Shown here piece after piece: positions 18,907 through 28,006 of a DNA stretch of 32,376 nucleotides. The stretch comes from Thermoplasmata archaeon (GTDB lineage: Archaea; Thermoplasmatota; Penumbrarchaeia; JAEHCK01). Location of the stretch: the NCBI GenBank assembly GCA_020696345.1, contig JAEHCK010000050.1, positions 1 through 32,376 on the forward strand, in the 5' to 3' direction. Positions within the stretch are counted from its first letter, which is position 1. Each line of letters starts with the position of its first letter. Under the pieces are notes generated by a model. It was given only the letters and a program-made list of their open reading frames with translations, did not search any database and had not been told where the DNA came from. The position numbers were made by a program, and so were the translations under genes.

Positions 18907-19545
18907 GTGAAAATAATGGTTTTAGGAGCGATCATTGCAATATTATTAGCGCCAACCTCGTTTGTTGTATTAGAAAATGTTATTTTAAACGAGTTGAACA
19001 ATGAAGAAGAGTTATGTGCAGAAATTGATGAAATAGCACCGGTTTCAACGATGAAAGCATATCCCAGGGTAATAATTTACCCCAGCAATGCATATTATGA
19101 CATGCTAAGCGATCCTCTATGCCTACCAACGGTATTCCTGACGTGGGGCGGAGTTGATGATCCGGAAGGAAGCGGAGTGCAAAGTTACGATGTACAATTC
19201 ATGCGGCAATATATTCACTTAGATCCTGATAATATTTATGCGTATGTAATGCCATATTGGTGTGACTGGCAAATGAATACAACGAATACTTCAGCAATGT
19301 ATTGCCCAAGGTACGGCACTATTACCTATCTCCGCTGCAGAGCCAGGGATAATGTCCGTAATGAAGAAGAATGGCCATTGTTTTTTGATACCTCTGTGAT
19401 CTGCCTCAGTGTAAACCTACCCCCTGATGAGATCCCGAGATTACAAGATGAGCTTGAAGCATGGCAGGAATCGATAGATAATCGACTTGGATCACATCTC
19501 GAGGAACTAACTGGGAGAATACAATGTCACACTTACGATCATTGA
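18907..19545 (+). CDS. Secreted Ig/FnIII-like protein, frameshifted at its C-terminus
   Basis: From GTG 18907 (GGAGTG seven bases upstream) the 212-residue product starts with a signal-like segment (VKIMVLGAIIAILLA). An Ig/FnIII-type domain follows with the landmarks VFLTWGGVDDPEGSGVQSYD, TYLRCRARDNVRNEEEWP and CLSVNLPP. Surface proteins of this kind continue with a PKD domain after NLPP. Here only about 34 residues follow, ending GSHLEELTGRIQCHTYDH. The lost frame at 19511-19603 encodes a PKD end strand. The frame is open upstream to TTG 18826, but that would place the signal peptide internally. It is probably a degraded member of the same surface family as its downstream neighbour. Confidence 0.6.
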   Translation: MKIMVLGAIIAILLAPTSFVVLENVILNELNNEEELCAEIDEIAPVSTMKAYPRVIIYPSNAYYDMLSDPLCLPTVFLTWGGVDDPEGSGVQSYDVQFMRQYIHLDPDNIYAYVMPYWCDWQMNTTNTSAMYCPRYGTITYLRCRARDNVRNEEEWPLFFDTSVICLSVNLPPDEIPRLQDELEAWQESIDNRLGSHLEELTGRIQCHTYDH

Positions 19546-19603
19546 TAACTACGGGGGTATTAATCAAGATAATATAAAGTGTACTTTTAACGCTGTGTAC
19601 TAA
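19511..19603 (+). pseudogene. Out-of-frame remnant of a PKD domain
   Basis: In the +1 frame this stretch reads LGEYNVTLTIIDNYGG and continues to TAA at 19601. That is the conserved last two strands of a PKD domain, matching GEYNVTLKVMDDDG in the downstream gene. The switch coincides with a tandem AACTAACT at 19505-19512; removing one AACT joins GSHLEEL directly to GEYNVTL. It therefore looks like a 4-bp duplication in an ancestral gene. Confidence 0.65.
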
Positions 19604-19655
19604 AAATATTATATCTCCCGATCCATTATCAAACATTTTCAAGAAGTTGATAATA

Positions 19656-22505
19656 ATGTCTTCTCGGACGAAGATGTGTCTTTCGGTCAGACCTAGCCAA
19701 TTATGGATATTGTTAATTTTTATTATGTTGATCTTGATCTTACAGATCATGTGTATTGCGCCCTCGGGCTTGAGCGATGATGTTAGGAAGAGCCGCAGTT
19801 CCGATCGGCAGATAGGCAAATCAGACCTCACGATCTATACCGTAAATGTCACGTCAGCAGGTTTGGAAGTTCCTGATGAATATGTAAATGAAGTGGCAAT
19901 GATAAAATTCTCGGATGATGAGCCGATCGAAGGAGACAATGTTATCATCAATGCAACAGTGTTTAATGTTGGCACCCGCGGTGCAACTGCAACCGTGTAT
20001 TTCTACGATGGCCCGCTGGAAGACAACGATCTTATTGGTAAAGATAACTTAACCATCCATCCGTTGGGATACAGTATCGCCAGCACACCCTGGGACACCA
20101 CGGGTGAAGACGAATTTCACACGATCTATGTGTTTATCACCACCGATGACCCCGAGAACGAAACGTCTGATGAGAATAACCAGGCAACCAGAGATATTGT
20201 AGTTAACCAGATACCGTTTGCAATAGCTGGCAGCGACCAGGATGTATTAGAGGATGATGTGGTCTATTTTGACGGGTCCGGTAGTACGGATACGGAATCG
20301 GATCTGTTGGCGGGGTTGTTATACACCTGGGACTTTAATGACCCGCTGGCAAACTCGAGCAACCCCAACATGGTCTCGGGCATTAACCTTACCTCGCCAA
20401 CACACTTTTTCACCAAACAAGGAGTGTATGAGGTGAACCTAACAGTTACTGATGACGGTGGTGCAAAGGCTTGGGATATAATTCTTATCAGTGTTACAAA
20501 TATCAGGCCAGGGGCGGTCTTAAAGTCATCAGCATATAAGGTAAATGAAGATGAGGAGATAACTTTCTATTTTGGTGATTCTTGGGACACACCTTCTGAT
20601 AAGAACAAGCTATTATATCATTTAGATCTCGACGATGGTAGAAATACTGGTTGGATTAATGGGACTGAAATAACAGATTCATATGCCAATAAAGGCGAGT
20701 ACACGGTGAAACTGCAGGTTCGAGATGATAATAATGAAACAGATTCGACAACTTGGGATTTGAGAGTGAAAAATGTAGCGCCACGCGCAGATGCAGGTGA
20801 TGACCAGCAAGTTTTCGAAGACACTGTTTGGTTCGATGCCAGCGGTTCATGGGATACGAAATCGGATTTGGATAAATTGGACTATTCTTGGGACTTTCAT
20901 GACGGTTCGAAAGGAAATGGTATGATTGTTTCACATAAATATTCAGAAAAGGGAACATATGCGGTAGCGTTAATGGTCACCGATGATGACGGTTGTACGG
21001 ATCATGATGCAATTAATGTTTATTTCAATAATTTACAACCAATCGCTAAGATCCAGATTGAGAAAACCTCGGGTGAAATTCAATGGGTAGAGGATGAGGA
21101 ATTGATGTTCAACGGCACAGGTTCGTATGACCCTGATGGAATGATAACAAGTTTTAGTTGGGATTTTGGTGATGGTGCCACTGGTGTGGGTGATATAATC
21201 TCACACACTTACCCATCTACAGGTTTTTATGAGGTAACCCTCACAGTGGGAGATGATTATGGTGTTTTTGCTCAAGAGAAAAAGGACATAGTGATCAATA
21301 ATTTACCGCCAGAAGCAGATGCGGGTAGTGATTTGGAAGTTTACGAGGGGGAAGATGTGATCTTTGACGGCCGGAACTCATCAGACACACCATCTGACAT
21401 GCCAGACCTGAAATATATCTGGGATTTTGGTGATAATAGTACCAGCGAAGGTATTATTACAAACCATACATATTTAAAAAAAGGAGAATACAATGTAACT
21501 CTGAAGGTGATGGATGATGATGGTGAGTTCTCGATCAGTAAAATTAGGGTATTTGTTAGGAACATATTGTTATCGTCAATCGATATCACAGAGACCATAG
21601 AACCCAATATCTGTGAACCAGGAGATAATGTAACGGTCTCTGGAGAAGTTGCTTTTGAATTTGTTAAAACACCGACTAAGATTAAAATGGATTTTACACT
21701 TGCACGGGTTGTAATAAAAATTCTTGAAACCGGCGATGTTTGGACGGTGATCCCGGATATTCGCGGGAATTATAATGCTGATATTACCGCGCCCGAGCAG
21801 GAAGGTACATATTCTGTTCGTGTAAGCATAACACGGCTGGGCATTTTTGCGGAGGAGATTCGAACATTAAGTGTCCAACCAGTAGAGGATGGTGAAAAAA
21901 AACAGGGCATGTATATTGATCTCAATACATCGATCTTGCTATTATCGGTCGGTATAACTGCTGGCGGCTTGGGCGCATTTACTGCGGGTACCGATCTGGG
22001 TCGGTATTCATATTTCACGCTGTTAATACCGTTATATACCCGGCTTCACCGTGAGGCGGTCCTGGATAATTTTACACGTGGCAGGATCTACGAGCATATC
22101 AGGATAAATCCAGGTGAACATTATAGGGCGATCAAAAAAACCTTAGAGCTTAACAACGGCAATTTGACCTATCATTTAATGGTTCTGGAAAAGGAGGATT
22201 ATATAAAGTCGCGCACGGACGGATTTTGCAAACGCTTTTATCCTGTTGGCATGAAGATCACCAAAGGCCAGCCAAAGAGTATTCAAGAGCTGATCCTCAA
22301 GAAGATATCTGAATCGCCATTTGTTTCACAAAAAGAGCTGGCGGAAGAGTTCGGCATAAATGTCTCCACCGTGAATTATCATATAAACATCATGACCGGC
22401 GCAGGTATAATCGGGTCGGAAAAGGAGGGAAGGGTCAAACATTATTTTATCGAGGGCGACCAAGAGATCATTTTAGGGGAGGATGTTCCAAGTCGCGGGT
22501 CATAG
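19656..22505 (+). CDS. PKD-domain membrane protein with two cytosolic winged helices
   Basis: From ATG 19656 the product is 949 residues (TTG 19647 is an alternative). An N-terminal hydrophobic segment is followed by a CARDB domain (PIEGDNVIINATVFNVG, then SDENNQAT), five PKD domains (YTWDFND, YSWDFHDG, FSWDFGDG, YIWDFGDN and a divergent YHLDLDDG) and another beta domain. Membrane spans lie near 758-798. The cytosolic part holds two winged helices: LDNFTRGRIYEHIRINPG with NGNLTYHLMVLEKE, and FVSQKELAEEFGINVSTVNY. This layout is known in Thermoplasmata and other archaea and suggests a one-component membrane-bound transcription regulator that reads an extracellular cue. Target genes are unknown; the adjacent surface genes are the obvious candidates. 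Confidence 0.85.
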   Translation: MSSRTKMCLSVRPSQLWILLIFIMLILILQIMCIAPSGLSDDVRKSRSSDRQIGKSDLTIYTVNVTSAGLEVPDEYVNEVAMIKFSDDEPIEGDNVIINATVFNVGTRGATATVYFYDGPLEDNDLIGKDNLTIHPLGYSIASTPWDTTGEDEFHTIYVFITTDDPENETSDENNQATRDIVVNQIPFAIAGSDQDVLEDDVVYFDGSGSTDTESDLLAGLLYTWDFNDPLANSSNPNMVSGINLTSPTHFFTKQGVYEVNLTVTDDGGAKAWDIILISVTNIRPGAVLKSSAYKVNEDEEITFYFGDSWDTPSDKNKLLYHLDLDDGRNTGWINGTEITDSYANKGEYTVKLQVRDDNNETDSTTWDLRVKNVAPRADAGDDQQVFEDTVWFDASGSWDTKSDLDKLDYSWDFHDGSKGNGMIVSHKYSEKGTYAVALMVTDDDGCTDHDAINVYFNNLQPIAKIQIEKTSGEIQWVEDEELMFNGTGSYDPDGMITSFSWDFGDGATGVGDIISHTYPSTGFYEVTLTVGDDYGVFAQEKKDIVINNLPPEADAGSDLEVYEGEDVIFDGRNSSDTPSDMPDLKYIWDFGDNSTSEGIITNHTYLKKGEYNVTLKVMDDDGEFSISKIRVFVRNILLSSIDITETIEPNICEPGDNVTVSGEVAFEFVKTPTKIKMDFTLARVVIKILETGDVWTVIPDIRGNYNADITAPEQEGTYSVRVSITRLGIFAEEIRTLSVQPVEDGEKKQGMYIDLNTSILLLSVGITAGGLGAFTAGTDLGRYSYFTLLIPLYTRLHREAVLDNFTRGRIYEHIRINPGEHYRAIKKTLELNNGNLTYHLMVLEKEDYIKSRTDGFCKRFYPVGMKITKGQPKSIQELILKKISESPFVSQKELAEEFGINVSTVNYHINIMTGAGIIGSEKEGRVKHYFIEGDQEIILGEDVPSRGS

Positions 22506-22866
22506 AACTAAGTGACCGCTTATAGGTCATAGGTTGTAGGTTATAGGTTATAGGCCGGAAGATGTAAATTTATTGATTAGGGTATTGAAAATTGGAGATT
22601 GGAAAAGTTAAAATCTAAAAGGTAAAATGTAAAAGTCAAAAGTTTGGCTTTTATAACGGTTTTGGTCATTGGAATTTGTTGCTTGACGCCTATTCGTTAG
22701 AGCCCTTTCCACCTTCAGCACAACACGATACCGTTCCACAACATTTAAATAATCGTGTAAAAAGTGTTCCAATCTTTATTTTAATAGTAACCGTTCTTTT
22801 AATTATTAAATATTGAACAAGTAGTATTAAGGTCATTCAACCACCTGTTGGGGAGGCATTGAGATA
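22506..22866. other. Intergenic region with heptamer repeat, dispersed repeat and promoter
   Basis: A heptamer (ATAGGTT and variants) repeats five times at 22522-22556. A copy of the dispersed repeat (GAAGATGTAAATTTATTGAT onward) covers about 22558-22606. The rest contains the promoter of the PQQ-propeller gene, listed separately. Confidence 0.8.
22723..22758 (+). promoter_or_regulatory. Inverted repeat flanking a TATA-like box
   Basis: ACACGAT (22723-22729) and ATCGTGT (22752-22758) are perfect reverse complements on either side of ATTTAAAT (22743-22750). A regulator bound here would cover the core promoter. The implied leader to GTG 22867 is about 90 bases, and GGGGAGG near 22850-22856 is the likely ribosome binding site, with a rather long spacing. 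Confidence 0.45.
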
Positions 22867-25800
22867 GTGTTAAAGCACAAGAAAGGTATAATTCTGTTTT
22901 TAGTAATTCTTATAATGCTAAATACTGGTTTTTTGGGTTCAGTAGATGATGCCACCGTATCTGACCACGGATCCGAAGTCATGTTAGAAGGTGCAATACC
23001 ATCACCTGGACAGATGACTCGTTCAACTCCCCGGAGCAGTGCGAGAGCACAGAATGATTGGACTATGCACCTGTTCGACCCAACCCATACCTCATTTACC
23101 AGCGCAATTGGCCCCACCAACTCGAGTGTGTTATGGTACAACACCACGGGCGACACCACCTACAGCTCGCCGTGCGTGGCCGACGGCCGCGTGTTTCTTG
23201 GCGTTGGCGACAGCATGAAATGCTATTATGAGAACAACGGCACGCTTGCCTGGACCATGTACCCGGACAATAATGTTGCGGGTGGGTTCGGAGTCTGCTC
23301 GTCGCCTGCCTACGCTAACGGCAGCATCTATTTCGGTGCTGACAAGTTATACTGTGTCTGGGCTACAAATGGTACGATCCGTTGGAAGGTAAATAAACCT
23401 AATATCAAGCACGGCGACGGCACCCCCACCCTTGCCAACGGCAAGGTGTTCATCGCGGGCAGTGATCATAAACTGTACTGTATCGACCAGCTAACTGGCT
23501 CGGTGCAATGGACTTTTCAAGCCAAGAGTGATTATCCGCCTGCAATACCCGATAATTGGGGTTTGTATGCAGCGCCTGCAGTAGTTAATGGCAGTGTCTA
23601 TCTGGCAGCTTGTGATTGGAATTTGTATCAAATCAATGTAACCCAACCAACCAGTGTTGCAACTGCAAATAACACATTCAAGATGGGTTGGGCATCATAT
23701 TCTTCACCATTGGTTGTTGGTGATAAGGTGTATGTTGGGTGCAGTTATATCGCTGTAAAGACCACCGCCCGTTTCTACTGTTTGTGGGCGAGTAATTTGA
23801 CCACGATCTGGGAATTCTACCCTGGCTCTGCCACCGGCTTTCTCAGCTCAGCGGGATATTTTAACGACCGGATCTTTGTGGGTTCAGTGGACGGAAACCT
23901 ATACTGCCTGAACGCGACCAACGGGTCCTTGGTCTGGAAATACGATATTGGCGGCACCTGGTCTTCACCGGCGGTTACTTCCGAGCGGTTGTATATTGGT
24001 TCAAAGACAGGTTATATTTATTGTTTCAATACCACACAACCGGGTACACCGGATTACTATTGGCGTTATAGCATATCTGGCGAGGTTGACACGTCACCGT
24101 CTGTGGTTCCAGGCCGTGTCTACATCGGCACGCACGGCAACAACGGCAGGCTCTATTGTTTCGGTACAGCCGATCTCCAGTTACCCCAAGTACTGTCCAC
24201 TCATCCACCAGCTAGTAGTACAGATATCCCGATCACCACTGATATCAGGGTTACCTTCTCGGAGCCGATGAATCCGAACAGTATAACGTCTGCGAGCTTT
24301 TCGGTTTCGGACAGCTCCGCAAACCCGGTTGCTGGTGATATTAGCTACAACCCAACAACTAACACTTCTTCATTTTCCCCGGCAAGCGATCTGAACCGCG
24401 GTGAGGATTACACGGTTACCATTTCAAATTCGGTCACCGATCATTGGGCCAATCCTTTAGACGGGAACAAGAACAACCAGTCCGACAGCCCGTCTGTTGA
24501 CAAACATACCTGGAGCTTTTGGACCTTGGCAAACGCTCCACCCAGTCTGACAAAACCCACGGTGACCCCATCTTCGGGTGGATCATCCACCGAGTTCGAG
24601 TTTTCGGTTGTGTATACCGATGCCGACAATGATACTCCAGCTGCGTGGTCTGGTTATATCCGGGTAATAATTGATGGCGCATTGCCGGGATCGGCTCTGA
24701 GCCTGAACAGCTCTGCATCCGCACCGCTACGGGATGGAAATTACACCAATGGTGAGGAATACGTTTATTCAACTACAATATCTTCTTACGGCCTGCACAA
24801 TTATACATTCGTCTGTAATGACGGCAATGATACAAATGAAACTCCAGTATTCAATAACCCGTTGGTTTCTGCCGAACCAACTCTTGACCCACTTTCCGAC
24901 CTGGATGCGGTGGAAGATGTTGACCTGGTTTTAAGTCTGGTGGACAAACTCCATGATGAGGACACGAGCCTATCCGAACTGATCATCACCGTAAACTCGA
25001 GCTACGCGACCGTTGAAGAGTTGAACGTCACGTTCAACTACCCTAACGAGTTCAATTACCCGAGCGGCCGCGACCACGAACTGGTGGCGATCAATGTAAC
25101 TGACGGGCGGCATAATATTACACGGGTTCTCATGGTCAATGTTACAGCGGTGAACGATGCACCGACGGTTGCGGATGTGCCGGATATAAATTGCCATGAG
25201 GGCGAGAAATACTATTTTAATGTTGGACCATACCTAAGCGACCCGGATAACGAGGTTGACGAGCTCACTGTAACCTTAAATTCGAACTTTGCAACGGTAT
25301 CAGATAAGAATATCACATTATTCTATCCAAATGGTTCAGAGATTGTTACCGATGAATTAACTCTCGAAGTCTTTGACGGCGAGCTTTACGGGTCCCAAGA
25401 TCTAATTGTCACAGTAAATTCCGGCGAATCCCATTCGCGCTTTGAGCTGTTGCCAATACCCGATCAGAATGCAGTGGAGGATATCGATCTGATACTGGAT
25501 CTGGCGGGTCTGATCACATTTACCGGCCAGCCGTTCCTGGAAGATCTAACGGTTGAGACCAATTCGAGTTACTGCACGATCTCTGGCCTGGAGCTGACCT
25601 TCAATTACCCGAACTCATTCAACTACCCGAGCGGCTGTGCCTCGGAGTTCGTTTCGTTGAGTGTATTTGATCGGGAGCAGACCGAGAATCTGAACTTCAC
25701 TATCAATGTCCAGGCAGTAAACGACGTGCCGGTGTTGACGGCACTTCACGCACCTTCGGTTGGTCTGGCTGATACCGGGCTGCGTTTTTCGGTTGAGTAC

Positions 25801-26514
25801 CTGGATATTGACGGCGGCGAATCGCCGCTGGTCCAGTTAGCTCTTGCCGGTTCGGACCACTATTTAAATCAGACCTCGGGGGACATCCATACCAGTGGTG
25901 GCACCTTTGAAACCGAGCTGAGCCTCCGAGCAGGTGAGTACGAATATCATTTCGTCTGTGACGACGGTCAGGCGGAAAATAACAGCGTGGTTTCGAGCCA
26001 ATCATACCGCTTGCAAATAACCGAATTTATCTCATCCAGTAATGACACGGACGGCGATAATATTCCCGATCTCTGGGAGCTGCATTATGGTTTGGACCCG
26101 AACAATTCTTCAGATGCCGCAGCCAATCCTGACGGTGATAACTATACCAATCTTGAAGAATTTCTTGGGGCGGACGGACTTGCCGGGGGCTTGGACTCCA
26201 CTGATCCGTTCGACAGCTCGGATCACCCGTTGGCAGATCAAGAAGGTAGTGATGATGATATGGATTCCGGCTCTATTAGCTCCAGCGACAATCGTTTGCT
26301 ACTAATCGGCCTGGGATTTGGCATAATAACTGTAATAATCTTCATGCTCATAATAATTTATTTATTTCTGAAGCAAGGCAACATCGCAGCTGCCCCCGAG
26401 CTTGAGGGCCTAGATGTAGATGTGATCTCACACACCGAGCTACAACCCAGTCCTGGTGCCGCGCCACCGCCGGCGCCGCGTGCAATATCTCGCCCGGTAG
26501 ATGAGAAGATGTAG
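22867..26514 (+). CDS. PQQ-type beta-propeller surface protein with C-terminal anchor
   Basis: A 1215-residue protein starting at GTG with a signal peptide. Residues about 60-435 are a PQQ/quinoprotein-like propeller with repeated blades (SSPCVADGRVFLG, LYCIDQLTGSVQWTF, GNLYCLNATNGSLVWKY). A Big_5-type Ig domain follows (STDIPITTDIRVTFSEPMNP), then two copies of a domain ending in HNYTFVCNDG or YEYHFVCDDG, cadherin/tandem-95-like repeats (NDAPTVADVPD, SYATVEELNVTFNYP), and a calcium-binding TSP3-like segment (DTDGDNIPDLWELHYGLDPN). A transmembrane span near 1141-1167 and a Pro-rich cytosolic tail complete it. It is more GC-rich than the 6-18 kb block. No catalytic residues of PQQ dehydrogenases are evident, so a binding role is more likely. 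Its last codons (EKM, stop) fall in a copy of the dispersed repeat. Confidence 0.85.
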   Translation: MLKHKKGIILFLVILIMLNTGFLGSVDDATVSDHGSEVMLEGAIPSPGQMTRSTPRSSARAQNDWTMHLFDPTHTSFTSAIGPTNSSVLWYNTTGDTTYSSPCVADGRVFLGVGDSMKCYYENNGTLAWTMYPDNNVAGGFGVCSSPAYANGSIYFGADKLYCVWATNGTIRWKVNKPNIKHGDGTPTLANGKVFIAGSDHKLYCIDQLTGSVQWTFQAKSDYPPAIPDNWGLYAAPAVVNGSVYLAACDWNLYQINVTQPTSVATANNTFKMGWASYSSPLVVGDKVYVGCSYIAVKTTARFYCLWASNLTTIWEFYPGSATGFLSSAGYFNDRIFVGSVDGNLYCLNATNGSLVWKYDIGGTWSSPAVTSERLYIGSKTGYIYCFNTTQPGTPDYYWRYSISGEVDTSPSVVPGRVYIGTHGNNGRLYCFGTADLQLPQVLSTHPPASSTDIPITTDIRVTFSEPMNPNSITSASFSVSDSSANPVAGDISYNPTTNTSSFSPASDLNRGEDYTVTISNSVTDHWANPLDGNKNNQSDSPSVDKHTWSFWTLANAPPSLTKPTVTPSSGGSSTEFEFSVVYTDADNDTPAAWSGYIRVIIDGALPGSALSLNSSASAPLRDGNYTNGEEYVYSTTISSYGLHNYTFVCNDGNDTNETPVFNNPLVSAEPTLDPLSDLDAVEDVDLVLSLVDKLHDEDTSLSELIITVNSSYATVEELNVTFNYPNEFNYPSGRDHELVAINVTDGRHNITRVLMVNVTAVNDAPTVADVPDINCHEGEKYYFNVGPYLSDPDNEVDELTVTLNSNFATVSDKNITLFYPNGSEIVTDELTLEVFDGELYGSQDLIVTVNSGESHSRFELLPIPDQNAVEDIDLILDLAGLITFTGQPFLEDLTVETNSSYCTISGLELTFNYPNSFNYPSGCASEFVSLSVFDREQTENLNFTINVQAVNDVPVLTALHAPSVGLADTGLRFSVEYLDIDGGESPLVQLALAGSDHYLNQTSGDIHTSGGTFETELSLRAGEYEYHFVCDDGQAENNSVVSSQSYRLQITEFISSSNDTDGDNIPDLWELHYGLDPNNSSDAAANPDGDNYTNLEEFLGADGLAGGLDSTDPFDSSDHPLADQEGSDDDMDSGSISSSDNRLLLIGLGFGIITVIIFMLIIIYLFLKQGNIAAAPELEGLDVDVISHTELQPSPGAAPPPAPRAISRPVDEKM

Positions 26515-26690
26515 ATTTATTGATTAGGATATTGGAAATTTGAAATTGGAGATTGAAAATTTTAAAATTTTGCTTAGTTTATGGTTTGGGATTTGGGGTT
26601 TTCTTGGGTTTTGGTCATTGGAATTTGGAATTTATTTGGAATTTGGAGCTTGGAGCTTGGAATTTCCGCCTCCGGCGGTGGGGTTTGTTT
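26503..26690. repeat. Dispersed intergenic repeat, longest copy
   Basis: The copy begins with GAAGATGTAGATTTATTGAT in the last codons of the PQQ-propeller gene. It continues through GCTTAGTTTATGG (26572-26584) and a TTTGG-rich stretch, and ends in the hairpin at 26666-26678. Related copies lie near 22558, 27873, 27990, 28963, 29007, 31077 and 32190. Confidence 0.85.
26666..26678. repeat. Intergenic hairpin, copy 1
   Basis: CCGCC-TCC-GGCGG, a 5-bp stem with a 3-base loop, preceded by TTGGAATTT and followed by TGGGG. It lies about 90 bases before the next start codon. It belongs to a family of four in this window whose stems differ but still pair. Confidence 0.8.
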
Positions 26691-26717
26691 TGAAATAGAA
26701 AGATTTATTTTCAATGA

Positions 26718-26756
26718 TTTATATATGCCTATTATAATAAAAACAGGGGATAGAGG
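26718..26756 (+). promoter_or_regulatory. TATA box and ribosome binding site of the 338-aa secreted protein
   Basis: TTTATATAT (26718-26726) would place transcription start about 12 bases before ATG 26760. GGGGA (26746-26750) and GAGG (26753-26756) are candidate Shine-Dalgarno sites. Confidence 0.5.
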
Positions 26757-26759
26757 CCA

Positions 26760-27776
26760 ATGATCAAAGGAAAGCGAGTATTTAATGTGTTAGTGATTTT
26801 TGGGATCCTTATGACAATAACAGCAATTTGTTGTTGTCAAAGTGCAGCAGCGGACTATGAGGTCATTGTAACTCAGGAGGAGACTAGAGATGTTGTAATG
26901 ACAACTTTTGAGGGTGGTGGCCAAAATGCGTATATCAACCCTGAAAATGATTATTTGATACCGGGAACACTGATGTATTTTCCACATTGGAAAACATTTA
27001 ATCAACCAGCCGTGGGCTACACAAATAACCCGTCTGGAGCTGTTGTAGCATTTTGGGTTGAGGATGATAGCGCGAATGTTATTTTTGATGAACCTGTTAG
27101 TGGGATTAGCTTTTATTATGCTGCTTACTGGGATATTAATTTGGATGCTTATGATGATTCTGACACTATTGTAGGTGCAGCAACAGGATTAAGCAATATA
27201 CAACCAGCTCCAGTTCATTTTTCAAAATGGGATCTATTGGAATTAGATGTAGGTGAGAATATCATCACCCGCCTACAGATCACAAGTGGTGCTTACTATA
27301 CATTAATAGATGATTTTTCATATTGGATCACAACTGTAATTCCACCTGCAGATGTAGTTGAGGATACCATAGAAGACTTAGAAGAACTTACTATACCTGA
27401 TGGTGCTCCGACTTGGGTTGATGGACAGCTTGAAAATGCCATAGAATTTCTGGAAGATGCACAGGCAAATTTTGAGAACAATGATAATGCAAGAGCATTG
27501 CAAGATTTATCAAAAGGCGTTCACCGATTAGTTTTAATCGAAGACGAGGTTCCCGGGACAGCTGAGGTGTTGGACCAGATAATAGATGTTACCGATGATT
27601 TGGTTAGCTCGCGAGTAGAGAATGCTTATTTAGATGCAGATTCCAGAGTTGATGAGATCCGAGTAAGATTGGCGGAGAACATGTTAGAGCGTGCTCAGGA
27701 ATATGCAGATTCCGGTAATGATTTTCTAGCAATGGTGATGTATCGGTTGGCGTTTAGAATTGCTGATCGGGTTTAA
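26760..27776 (+). CDS. Secreted protein with beta-sandwich and helical C-terminal domain
   Basis: The 338-residue product has a signal peptide ending in a cysteine-rich stretch (AICCCQSAAA). The cysteines could serve as a lipobox-like anchor, but this is uncertain. Residues about 45-195 look like a beta-sandwich of the choice-of-anchor type seen in secreted proteins: FEGGGQNAYINP, VSGISFYYAAYWDINLDAYD, YTLIDDFSYW. The C-terminal ~130 residues are helical, with two similar stretches: LENAIEFLEDAQANFENND with ARALQDLSKGV, and LAENMLERAQEYADSGNDF with LAMVMYRLAFRI. There is no C-terminal membrane anchor. It stands alone between two repeat-filled gaps. Function unknown; carbohydrate or surface binding is a guess from the fold type. 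Confidence 0.6.
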   Translation: MIKGKRVFNVLVIFGILMTITAICCCQSAAADYEVIVTQEETRDVVMTTFEGGGQNAYINPENDYLIPGTLMYFPHWKTFNQPAVGYTNNPSGAVVAFWVEDDSANVIFDEPVSGISFYYAAYWDINLDAYDDSDTIVGAATGLSNIQPAPVHFSKWDLLELDVGENIITRLQITSGAYYTLIDDFSYWITTVIPPADVVEDTIEDLEELTIPDGAPTWVDGQLENAIEFLEDAQANFENNDNARALQDLSKGVHRLVLIEDEVPGTAEVLDQIIDVTDDLVSSRVENAYLDADSRVDEIRVRLAENMLERAQEYADSGNDFLAMVMYRLAFRIADRV

Positions 27777-27779
27777 GAC

Positions 27780-28006
27780 CAATAAATGTAAGGTTTGGGT
27801 GGACAACGTAATATCATATTAAACAAACCGGGGTTAGGTATGGTACAACTCGGGGATGGGAGAAGGATCTGAGAGATGTAGATTTGTTGATTAGGATATT
27901 GAAAATTGGAGATTAGAAATTGGAACAATTTTCCTGAGAAAAATTATTCTACATTGGAAAACTCTTCGACTTTTCCAAAGTTGTAAATTGTAAAATTTAG
28001 CTTAGT
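27780..28006. repeat. Dispersed intergenic repeat copies
   Basis: This convergent gap holds a copy of the GAGATGTAGATTTGTTGAT module (about 27873-27925) and a TTTAGCTTAGTTTATGG module (27996-28012) that runs into the 3' end of the minus-strand gene. No gene is seen. Confidence 0.75.

Noticed and set aside
24434..24772. 112-codon minus-strand frame inside the PQQ-propeller gene
   Set aside because: It is a shadow of the GC-richer coding strand, and the plus-strand frame encodes continuous recognisable domains.
22867..26514. PQQ-dependent dehydrogenase
   Set aside because: The propeller blades are clear, but the anchor, Ig/cadherin domains and lack of recognisable cofactor and calcium ligands point to a surface binding protein.
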